From an uncultured Paracoccaceae bacterium (GTDB lineage: Bacteria; Pseudomonadota; Alphaproteobacteria; Rhodobacterales; Rhodobacteraceae): DNA of 64,000 nucleotides. This document shows, piece by piece, positions 54,379 to 61,503 of this stretch; positions within the stretch are counted from its first letter, which is position 1; the number at the start of each line of letters is the position of its first letter. The position numbers and the translations under genes are program-made. The notes below the pieces were generated by a model. It did no database searches. It was not told the origin of the DNA and saw only the letters and a program-made list of their open reading frames with translations. Location: contig CALMJS010000015.1 of NCBI GenBank assembly GCA_937864535.1, positions 1 to 64,000 on the forward strand. The letters are read 5' to 3'.

Positions 54379-55380
54379 ATGCAGACCGGAACCGGTAACG
54401 GACACCAATCAGGCGGACCTGCGCAGGGTCCGTCGCGCGGCATCTCTGGGGCAGAGGTGGCGGCGCTGGGTCTTGGCGTGCTGTGGATACTCGGCGCGGG
54501 GGCATTCTTTCTCTTTGTGTCCGACAGTATCGAGGCCAGCTTTGACAGGCTCCAGTTCATTCTGACGCTGGTGGTGCTGTTTCTGCCCGCGTCGGTGTTG
54601 TGGGTCGCTGTCGTGACCGCGAGGTCATCGCGTATCTACCGCGAGGAAACCGAACGGCTGCGCGATGCGATCGAAAACATGCGGCAATCGTTTCTGGCCG
54701 AACGCGAGGCGCGGCTGAAACGGCTAGAGCCCGAGGTCGAGAAGAAACTCGACCAGATCGCGCAGGCGACGCAGAAGACCGAAACCGTGCTGGCGACCTT
54801 TACCTCGTCGCGGCAGGCAGGGCGGACCGTTTTGCCCTTGCCCAAGGTCGCCGTGGCCGATGACCAACCCAGCCTTGCGCTTGGCACCCCGGCCGAGGAT
54901 ATGAACCCGCCGCTGTCGAATGCCGACATCATCCGGGCGATCCATTTCCCCGAATCCGAAACCGACACCGAAGGCTTTGCCGCCCTGCGTGCCGCACTGC
55001 GCGATCGTCAGGCCCGCCAGTTGGTACAGGCCAGTCAGGACGTGCTGACCCTGCTGAGTCAGGACGGCATCTACATGGATGACATGCGCCCCGATCGCGC
55101 GCGGCCCGAAATCTGGCGGCGCTTTGCCAAGGGTGAGCGGGGGAAAACCGTTGCGGCCTTGGGCGGTATCAGGGATCGCTCGTCGCTGGCTCTTACGGCG
55201 GCGCGGATGAAAAACGACACGATTTTCCGTGACGCGGCCCATCACTTCCTGCGTCGATTTGATCAATTGCTCGTTGCGTTTGAGCAGACCGCCACCGACG
55301 AAGAGATTGTGGCGATGTCCGAAACCCGGACGGCGCGTGCCTTTATGCTTCTGGGACGCGTAACGGGCGCCTTTACCTGA
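54379..55380 (+). CDS. membrane protein with coiled coil, unknown function
   Basis: 333 residues. Gly-rich soluble start, two close membrane helices (~25-48 and 58-80), then a coiled coil of about 60 residues (REETERLRDAIENMRQSFLAERE in parts, to ~135), a low-complexity linker and a folded C-terminal part (~185-333) with no motif I recognise. It is placed 20 bp after greA on the same strand and could share its transcript. No function can be stated. Confidence 0.8.
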   Translation: MQTGTGNGHQSGGPAQGPSRGISGAEVAALGLGVLWILGAGAFFLFVSDSIEASFDRLQFILTLVVLFLPASVLWVAVVTARSSRIYREETERLRDAIENMRQSFLAEREARLKRLEPEVEKKLDQIAQATQKTETVLATFTSSRQAGRTVLPLPKVAVADDQPSLALGTPAEDMNPPLSNADIIRAIHFPESETDTEGFAALRAALRDRQARQLVQASQDVLTLLSQDGIYMDDMRPDRARPEIWRRFAKGERGKTVAALGGIRDRSSLALTAARMKNDTIFRDAAHHFLRRFDQLLVAFEQTATDEEIVAMSETRTARAFMLLGRVTGAFT

Positions 55381-55424
55381 CGTTAGGGTTGAAAGCGGGA
55401 CTTGCTTTCTCATCTGCTGATGGG

Positions 55425-55448
55425 AATGATCAATGGAATTTGATCATT
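55425..55448. promoter_or_regulatory. 24-bp inverted repeat at the 5' end of azlC
   Basis: AATGATCAA (55425-55433), TGGAAT, TTGATCATT (55440-55448), a perfect 9-bp dyad. It covers the ATG at 55433, which would be masked in a hairpin. It is therefore more likely an operator or hairpin upstream of a start at GTG 55463. Preceding hairpins (GAAAGC/GCTTTC, 55391-55409; CATC/GATG, 55411-55422) may end the greA transcript. Confidence 0.5.
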
Positions 55449-55462
55449 CGGTTGAGGTCATC

Positions 55463-56176
55463 GTGTCTGATCCGGCGCAAGCTAGGTTTTACGAAGGTGT
55501 TCGCGCCGGCCTGCCCTTTATGGTGGTGGTCTTGCCCTTTGGCCTGCTGTTCGGGGTGATGGCCATGGATGCGGGGCTGGCTCTCGGTCAAACCATTGGC
55601 ATGTCGGTCCTGGTCATTGCGGGGGCTTCGCAGTTTGCCGCGGTGCAACTGTTGTCGGAAAACGCGGGACTCGCGCTGATCCTCATGGCAGCGCTGACGG
55701 TGAATCTGCGGATGGCGATGTATTCGGCCGCACTGGTGCCCTACATGGGCGAGGCGCCTTTGTGGAAACGCGCCTTGGTGTCCTATCTGAATTTCGATCA
55801 GACCTACGCTGTTGCCGTTGCCAAATACGCGGAACAGCCGGATTGGTGCGCCCATCAGCGGGCGCAGTTCTTTTTCGGTGTTGCGACGCCGATTGTTCCG
55901 GCGTGGGCGCTGTCGACGGTGGCGGGCGCCTGCCTCGGTCACGCGATTCCCGCCGAATGGGGATTGGATTTCATCCTACCCGTGACCTTTATCGCGCTGT
56001 TCGGGCCGCTGCTGCGTAGCCTGCCGCATCTCGCCGCCGCACTGGTTTCGGTCTGTGTCGGCTTGGCTCTGGCGGGGCTGCCGGCTGGGGTTGGTTTGAT
56101 TTGTGCTGCTGTCGCGGCGATGCTGACCGGGGCAGTCGTCGAACAATGGTTGGACCGCTGCCGGGGGGTTGCATGA
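55463..56176 (+). CDS. azlC: AzlC family branched-chain amino acid exporter, large subunit
   Basis: 237 residues from GTG 55463 (SD GAGG, 5 bp spacing), with an alternative ATG at 55433 inside an inverted repeat. FYEGVRAGLPFMVVVLPFGLLFGV (in parts), AGASQFAAVQLL, LTVNLRMAMYSAAL and the polar NFDQTYAVAVAKY segment fit AzlC, about seven helices. Works with AzlD to export branched-chain amino acids. The stop overlaps the azlD start by 4 nt. Confidence 0.9.
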   Translation: MSDPAQARFYEGVRAGLPFMVVVLPFGLLFGVMAMDAGLALGQTIGMSVLVIAGASQFAAVQLLSENAGLALILMAALTVNLRMAMYSAALVPYMGEAPLWKRALVSYLNFDQTYAVAVAKYAEQPDWCAHQRAQFFFGVATPIVPAWALSTVAGACLGHAIPAEWGLDFILPVTFIALFGPLLRSLPHLAAALVSVCVGLALAGLPAGVGLICAAVAAMLTGAVVEQWLDRCRGVA

Positions 56177-56508
56177 TAGCCTCGCCGATGAACATCTGGG
56201 TGCTGATCCTGTTGATCGCGCTGGGCACCTTTTTGATCCGGTTCTCATTTTTGGGAATCGTGGGAAACCGCCCCTTGCCGCCGTTCCTGATCCGGCTGCT
56301 GCGCTACACGCCAGTAGCGGTGCTGCCGGCAATGGTCGCGCCGCAGGTCCTCTGGCCGGCGGCAACAGGCGGGGAAACCGACGCACTTCGGCTATTGGCG
56401 GCCTTTGCAGCGCTGGCAATGGCCGTCACCACACGCAAGGTTGTGCCGTCGATAGTCGTCGGATCAGTGGTCTTGCTGGTCGGCCTGCAAATCAGCGCAA
56501 TGGTCTGA
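56173..56508 (+). CDS. azlD: AzlD family branched-chain amino acid exporter, small subunit
   Basis: 111 residues from ATG 56173 (ATGA overlap). Three or four membrane helices: WVLILLIALGTFLIRFSFL, LPPFLIRLLRYTPVAVLPAMVAP, LAAFAALAMAVTTRKVVPSIVVGSVVLLVG in parts. Typical size for AzlD. Ends overlapping the convergent lipoprotein gene by 17 bp. Confidence 0.92.
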   Translation: MIASPMNIWVLILLIALGTFLIRFSFLGIVGNRPLPPFLIRLLRYTPVAVLPAMVAPQVLWPAATGGETDALRLLAAFAALAMAVTTRKVVPSIVVGSVVLLVGLQISAMV

Positions 56509-57100
56509 CGTTGATCCGGTACAAAACCCCGGCGTTATCGTCGGAATCGTCCTGTCGATAGACGGTTTCCCGCACGCCGGGCAACCGGGCAAAGCGGTCC
56601 GACAGATTGTTCGGGAAATAGGTCGTCCGAATGCTCTCGAACCCAGGGAGCTGGCTGAGGATTTTCGACGTGGTCAGGGTACAGGTCGCCTGCATCGCCG
56701 CGCCTTGGGCATAGGCCAGCCGCAACGCCTGTTCTGCCACTGCGGGCGGGACGTCGATGGTCTGGGCGACGGTATAGAACGTCTCACGCGAATGGTAATC
56801 GATGTAATAGTCCGCGATTTGCGGCGTAACACCGATGATCACATCGTTGCGTTCGGGGATGTCGGGATGGTGGAATGTGCCCGCCGGGTCCCAGATCACA
56901 CGTTCCGAGGCGCTGATCATCAGGGCAGAATGGCCACCGTTTCCGCTCTCGACGTTTTTCATCGTAAAGAGCGTCAGTTGCGTCGGGCCGGGGTGGCTGT
57001 ACCGCATCCGGTAGACCTGATCGTCAGGCGCCCAGACAGGGTTTGTCGCGCAGGCGGCCAAGGCAAGAGGCGCGCCGAACATGAATGTCCGTCGTTGCAT
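56492..57100 (-). CDS. lipoprotein with a possible permuted papain-like fold
   Basis: 202 residues. Lipobox LAAC (residues ~13-16) after an export signal. The rest has a His in GGHSALMISASERVIWDPAG and later a Cys in QATCTLTTSKILSQLPG. The order His then Cys resembles circularly permuted NlpC/P60 enzymes (YaeF/YiiX type). Catalytic activity is inferred, not shown. The gene lies before the aa3 oxidase subunit IV gene on the same strand and could be an unknown Rhodobacteraceae protein. Start ATG 57100. Confidence 0.75.
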   Translation of the reverse strand: MQRRTFMFGAPLALAACATNPVWAPDDQVYRMRYSHPGPTQLTLFTMKNVESGNGGHSALMISASERVIWDPAGTFHHPDIPERNDVIIGVTPQIADYYIDYHSRETFYTVAQTIDVPPAVAEQALRLAYAQGAAMQATCTLTTSKILSQLPGFESIRTTYFPNNLSDRFARLPGVRETVYRQDDSDDNAGVLYRINVRPLR

Positions 57101-57128
57101 GACGTTCGCGCCCCCGCAGAAAATCGAA

Positions 57129-57263
57129 TTAGCCGTTTACCAGCGCAAGGAAGGCGAGGAAAATCATGACGCCAACAGCAAAGCGGCCCCAGAATTTCAC
57201 GAAACCTGCGAACATCTGTTCCTGAGCGGTGATGTCCATGCTGCCGTGCTTGTGTTCAGCCAT
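57129..57263 (-). CDS. aa3-type cytochrome c oxidase subunit IV
   Basis: 44 residues: MAEHKHGSMDITAQEQMFAG, then one helix (FWGRFAVGVMIFLAFLALV) and a short end. Clear match to the bacterial aa3 subunit IV family of alphaproteobacteria, a small helix bound to cytochrome c oxidase. SD GAAGGAG, 7 bases upstream of ATG 57263. The other oxidase genes are not in this window. Confidence 0.92.
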   Translation of the reverse strand: MAEHKHGSMDITAQEQMFAGFVKFWGRFAVGVMIFLAFLALVNG

Positions 57264-57342
57264 TTTCGGGCTCCTTCGGTAAAATCTGTTCGCAGGGGTG
57301 AATAGACGATTCAGTGCGCCCTGTCATCCCATCCTGATTATG

Positions 57343-58407
57343 TCATCCGGTCGCAGATGCAAGTCTGCTTTGGCTGGTTTTCCAGATCCATGCGCCATCC
57401 GGTCCCATCTGGCGCGACACCTGTCCCAGAGCCAGCAGATGGTTCAGGTGCGCCACCGTTTCCACAAAGGCCAGACCGTATTCCGCCGGGCCGATCGTGC
57501 GCTTGAACAGGGCGGGGAAACAATCGCCGCCGACCCGCGGTTCGCTCAGGTGGTCGAGCAACCGATCCAGCGCGCTGTGATGGTTGTCCTCCATCTGCCG
57601 CAGCCGCGTCGGCAGCCCAAAGAACGGCAGTTTATGCCCGCCCAGCACCAGTTGATCATCCCGCGCAAACGGAGCGAGCCGCTGGCAACTGTCGATCCAC
57701 TCGGCCAGAGGGTCGGCATTCGGTTCAGTCGGATAGACCCCGATATTGGGGCTGATCGACGGCAAGAGCTGATCCCCGCCAATCACGAGGTGGTCTTCGC
57801 GGCTCCAGAAGGTGGCATGTTCAGGCGCGTGGCCATCACCCATCCGGATGTCCCAAGTGCGCCCGCCCATGCGGATCGTGTCGCCCTCTTGCAGCCGGTC
57901 ATAGCCCAAGGGAAGCGGCGCAACGCAATCGGCAAAGTTGAAGGGGCGTTCGGTTTCCCGCTGCGCCAGAACGGCGGCATCCATGCCGTTCGCACGATAA
58001 AATCCCAGCGCTTCGGCCGTGTAACCGGGTTGTTCGTCCAGTTGCAGCATCCGCGTCAGTAAAAACGCGGTCCGCGTCGTCAGCAGCCGTGCGCCCCTGG
58101 ACACGAACCACCCGGCCAGCCCGACATGATCGGGGTGATGATGGGTGATGACGACCCGTGCAACAGGTTTGCCAGCCAGAGGTCCGGCGAATAGCTGGTT
58201 CCACGCCTCCTTGGTGCGGCGGCTGTTCAGGCCGGTGTCGATTATCGTCCAGCTGTCGCCGTCATCCAGCGCGTAGACATTCACATGATCAAGCGCCATC
58301 GGCAGCGGCAGCCGCATCCACAGGACCCCTGGCGCGACTTGGATTGCCGTGCCGGATTCTGGGGGCGTTTCGTGCGGATAGCGGATCGCGGCGGTCGCAG
58401 AGGACAT
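57343..58407 (-). CDS. MBL-fold metallo-hydrolase
   Basis: 354 residues. HHHPDH (~89-94) as the zinc-binding motif, and later His/Asp ligands in MGDGHAPEHATFW and VIGGDQLL, GGHKLP. The C-terminal extra helical segment (~255-354) resembles glyoxalase II-like/LACTB2-type enzymes. Start overlaps the dehydrogenase stop by 1 nt (TGATG), so both are coupled. The pairing suggests it hydrolyses a thioester made by the dehydrogenase route, but the substrate is not known. Confidence 0.9.
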   Translation of the reverse strand: MSSATAAIRYPHETPPESGTAIQVAPGVLWMRLPLPMALDHVNVYALDDGDSWTIIDTGLNSRRTKEAWNQLFAGPLAGKPVARVVITHHHPDHVGLAGWFVSRGARLLTTRTAFLLTRMLQLDEQPGYTAEALGFYRANGMDAAVLAQRETERPFNFADCVAPLPLGYDRLQEGDTIRMGGRTWDIRMGDGHAPEHATFWSREDHLVIGGDQLLPSISPNIGVYPTEPNADPLAEWIDSCQRLAPFARDDQLVLGGHKLPFFGLPTRLRQMEDNHHSALDRLLDHLSEPRVGGDCFPALFKRTIGPAEYGLAFVETVAHLNHLLALGQVSRQMGPDGAWIWKTSQSRLASATG

Positions 58408-60107
58408 CAGGCGGCCAGATCGTCCGGAGAAATCTCCATCAGGGCGGCGCTGCCTTGGCGGACATGTGCGAACAGGCCGGTGTGTTCCGGCAACAGGCGT
58501 TCGATATAGAACCGCGCCAGACGCTTGCGACGGTCATCGCCCGCAATGGCCGCAGTCAGGTGATAGTGGCCACCCAGCACCCGCGCAAATCCGCGCAGGA
58601 ACGGGACGGCCACGGCAAAGCGGTCGGCGATGTCCTGCGCCACCAGCCATTCGATCGTTTCCCGCAGGGTTTCGGCGCTGTCCCAAACGGCCTCGGCCAT
58701 GTCAGGCAGGGTGCCCTTGGCACGCTCGGCCCCGGCTTCGATTTCGTCGAGCAGACGGAACGCGGCCTCGCCGCCATCCATGAGTTTGCGCCCGACGAGG
58801 TCCATCGCCTGAATACCGTTGGTGCCCTCGTAGATCGCTGTGACGCGCACGTCGCGCAGATATTGGGCCGCGCCGGTCTCTTCGATAAAGCCCATGCCGC
58901 CGTGGACCTGAATCCCCGTGCTGGCGACCTCGACGCCGATGTCGGTACCAAAGGCCTTGGCCAGCGGGGTCAGCAAGGCCGCGCGCGCCTTCCACTTGTC
59001 AGAGCCAGTGGCATGGCCCATGTCGATGGCGGTGCCGCAGGCCAGCGCGATAGAGCGGGCGACAAAGATATCGGCCTTCATCCCGGCCAGCATCCGCCTC
59101 ACGTCGGCATGTTCGATGATGGTTCCGGTGCCGCCGACACGCCCCTGTTTGCGGTCCATCGCATAGGCATAGGCCGCCTGATAGGCTCCTTCGGCGGCTC
59201 CGATCCCTTGGGTCCCGACGCCCAGTCGGGCGTTGTTCATCATCGTGAACATCGCCGCCATCCCGCCATGTGCAGGGCCGACCAGCCAGCCACGCGCACC
59301 CTCGTAGCTCATGACGGCGGTGGGCGACCCGTGAAGCCCCAGTTTGTGTTCCAGACTGACGACGCGCAGCGCGTTCCTCTCGCCCAGCGTGCCATCGGCG
59401 TTGGGGATGAATTTCGGCACCATGAACAGGCTGATGCCTTTGGTGCCCGGCACACCATCGGGCAGGCGGGCCAGCACCAGATGGCAGATGTTTTCGGCAA
59501 AGTCGTTATCGGCCCAAGTGATGAAAATCTTTTGCCCGGTAATCGCAAAGCTGCCATCGCCCAGCGGCTCGGCCTTGGTGGCCAATGCACCCACGTCGGA
59601 ACCGGCCTGCGGTTCGGTCAGGTTCATCGTGCCGGTCCATTCGCCGGAAATCAGTTTCGGCAGGTAGGTTTGTTTGATCTCGTCGCTGGCGTGGGCTTCT
59701 ATGGCCTCGATCTGGCCTTGGCTCATCAACGGGTTCAGTTGCAGCGCCAGACAGGCTCCGGACATCATGTCGTTCACAGCCGTCGCCAGCGTCAGCGGCA
59801 GCCCCATGCCGCCGTTGCCCGGGTCCGCGCAGATACCGATCCAGCCGCCCTCTGCAATCGCGCGATACCCCTCGGCAAATCCCGGAGAGGTGCGCACCAC
59901 CCCGTTTTCGAGGGTCGCAGGATGTAAATCCCCGCTGCGGTTCAGGGGCGCGATCACCTCGTCACAGAGTTTGCCAGCCTCAGACAGAATCGCATCGACG
60001 GTTTCGGGCGTGGCTTCGGCGAATTTTTCGGTCGCGGCCACGGCGCTAAAATCGACGACATGATCCAGAATAAAGCGAAAATCGCTGACGGGGCTGCGAA
60101 ACGGCAT
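58407..60107 (-). CDS. acyl-CoA dehydrogenase, DmdC (3-methylmercaptopropionyl-CoA) type
   Basis: 566 residues from ATG 60107 (SD GAGGAG upstream). Longer than usual acyl-CoA dehydrogenases, with the N-terminal extension (SPVSDFRFILDHVVDF) typical of the DmdC/FadE family. MNLTEPQAGSDVGALATKA and GQKIFITWADNDFAENI for flavin and substrate, RVTAIYEGTNGIQAMDLVGRKL for the catalytic Glu. In marine Rhodobacteraceae this group is linked to DMSP demethylation, oxidising methylthio- or medium-chain acyl-CoA; substrate assignment without DmdB/DmdD nearby remains uncertain. Coupled to the MBL hydrolase; electrons go to ETF/ETF-QO. Confidence 0.9.
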   Translation of the reverse strand: MPFRSPVSDFRFILDHVVDFSAVAATEKFAEATPETVDAILSEAGKLCDEVIAPLNRSGDLHPATLENGVVRTSPGFAEGYRAIAEGGWIGICADPGNGGMGLPLTLATAVNDMMSGACLALQLNPLMSQGQIEAIEAHASDEIKQTYLPKLISGEWTGTMNLTEPQAGSDVGALATKAEPLGDGSFAITGQKIFITWADNDFAENICHLVLARLPDGVPGTKGISLFMVPKFIPNADGTLGERNALRVVSLEHKLGLHGSPTAVMSYEGARGWLVGPAHGGMAAMFTMMNNARLGVGTQGIGAAEGAYQAAYAYAMDRKQGRVGGTGTIIEHADVRRMLAGMKADIFVARSIALACGTAIDMGHATGSDKWKARAALLTPLAKAFGTDIGVEVASTGIQVHGGMGFIEETGAAQYLRDVRVTAIYEGTNGIQAMDLVGRKLMDGGEAAFRLLDEIEAGAERAKGTLPDMAEAVWDSAETLRETIEWLVAQDIADRFAVAVPFLRGFARVLGGHYHLTAAIAGDDRRKRLARFYIERLLPEHTGLFAHVRQGSAALMEISPDDLAA

Positions 60108-60213
60108 GGCTGGCTCCTCTTCGGGGGCACGTGTTCGGCGTGCCACCTCTATTTCCCTTTTTCGCAGTCCAAGGTATCCATGCGCCTCAACCCCGCAACT
60201 GGAACGCCGCGTC

Positions 60214-61161
60214 ATGACATTGTTGAACACTACGGTCCTTTCGTCGCAGCCGGATGGAATTGCCCGCGCTGGTCAGATTTTGGCCTCGGGTGGGCTGGTG
60301 TCGTTTCCGACCGAAACCGTCTACGGGCTGTTTGCAGATGCGCGCAATGATCAGGCGGTCGCGGGGATTTATCAGGCCAAGGGGCGGCCGTCCTTCAATC
60401 CGCTGATCGTGCATGTGCCCGATCTGGCCGCGGCAGAGGCGCTGGTCGATTTCACCCCGGCCGCCCGCGCCTTGGCGCAGGCGTTTTGGCCCGGGGCGCT
60501 GACCCTCGTGCTGCCGCTGCGGGCCGGGGCGGGGATTTCCAAACTGGTGACTGCGGGGCTGGATACGCTGGCGGTGCGGGTGCCATCGCATCCGGTAGCG
60601 CGGGACGTTCTGCTGGCTGCTGGCGTGCCGTTGGCAGGACCGTCGGCGAACCCCTCGGGCCGGATTAGCCCGACCAAGGCAGAGCATGTCATTGCTGGAC
60701 TGTCGGGCCGCATCGATGCGGTGGTCGATGGCGGGGCCTGTGGCGTCGGTGTCGAATCGACCATCGTTGGCGGCTTTGGCGTGCCGGTGCTGCTGCGGGC
60801 TGGCGGAATCCCGTCCGAGGATATCGAGGCCGTTCTGGGCCAGCCCTTGGCTGCGGCGGGCGATGCCATCGTCGCGCCGGGGCAAATGACTTCGCACTAT
60901 GCCCCGACCGGATCGGTGCGATTGAATGCAAAGACCGTCCTGCCGGGTGAAACGCTGCTAGGCTTTGGCCCGGTCGAGGGGGCGAGCCTGACGCTGTCGG
61001 CCAGCGGTGATCTGGTCGAGGCGGCGGCCAATCTCTTTGACTGTCTGCACGCGCTGGACCGACTGGGAGCAGAGCGTATCGCGGTGTCGCCGATTCCGAT
61101 GATGGGTCTGGGGCTGGCGATCAATGACCGCCTCGCCCGCGCCGCGGCGCCCAGGGACTAA
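60214..61161 (+). CDS. tsaC: L-threonylcarbamoyladenylate synthase (Sua5/TsaC)
   Basis: 315 residues from ATG 60214. Makes threonylcarbamoyl-AMP for the t6A base at A37 of tRNAs. GGLVSFPTETVYGLFADA and KGRPSFNPLIVHVPD in the YrdC domain, VAVRVPSHP-like LAVRVPSHPVARDVL, PLAGPSANPSGRISPT, and VESTIVGGF. The C-terminal Sua5 domain (~205-315) is present, so this is the two-domain form. Divergent from the DmdC-like gene. Confidence 0.95.
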   Translation: MTLLNTTVLSSQPDGIARAGQILASGGLVSFPTETVYGLFADARNDQAVAGIYQAKGRPSFNPLIVHVPDLAAAEALVDFTPAARALAQAFWPGALTLVLPLRAGAGISKLVTAGLDTLAVRVPSHPVARDVLLAAGVPLAGPSANPSGRISPTKAEHVIAGLSGRIDAVVDGGACGVGVESTIVGGFGVPVLLRAGGIPSEDIEAVLGQPLAAAGDAIVAPGQMTSHYAPTGSVRLNAKTVLPGETLLGFGPVEGASLTLSASGDLVEAAANLFDCLHALDRLGAERIAVSPIPMMGLGLAINDRLARAAAPRD

Positions 61162-61164
61162 CCC

Positions 61165-61491
61165 TCAGCCCATATTGTGGCGTTCGATGTAACGGCGCAG
61201 CTCTTCGGCCTCGTGCCGGGCCTCGCGCAGGCCCTCCATCGCGGCGCGCAGTTCTGCTTCGGTCTGGGCCAGCTGATTGGTGATCTCTGATTCGCGCTGT
61301 TGCAAATAGGTGATCGCGTGGTCGCGGGTTTCCTCCGCCTCGTGCAGCGCCTGCGCCATACGGTCCAATTCGCCGATGTCGGCCTTGGTCACGCGGGTAA
61401 AGCGGTTGACCAGCCAACTGGCGAACCAGCCCAGAGAGAAGGCCACAAACAGGATAATCGCGGTGGCAAGGATCAGTTCGGTTCTGTTCAC
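61165..61491 (-). CDS. small membrane-anchored coiled-coil protein
   Basis: 108 residues. One N-terminal membrane helix (TELILATAIILFVAFSLGWFASWLV in parts, ~5-28) then a long coiled coil (~40-105: MAQALHEAEETRDHAITYLQ, EITNQLAQTEAELRAAMEGL). No catalytic motif. It lies 12 bp after the OmpA-type gene on the same strand and may act with it in envelope structure. I do not recognise a named family. Confidence 0.8.
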   Translation of the reverse strand: MNRTELILATAIILFVAFSLGWFASWLVNRFTRVTKADIGELDRMAQALHEAEETRDHAITYLQQRESEITNQLAQTEAELRAAMEGLREARHEAEELRRYIERHNMG

Positions 61492-61503
61492 GGGTCTTGT
61501 CCT

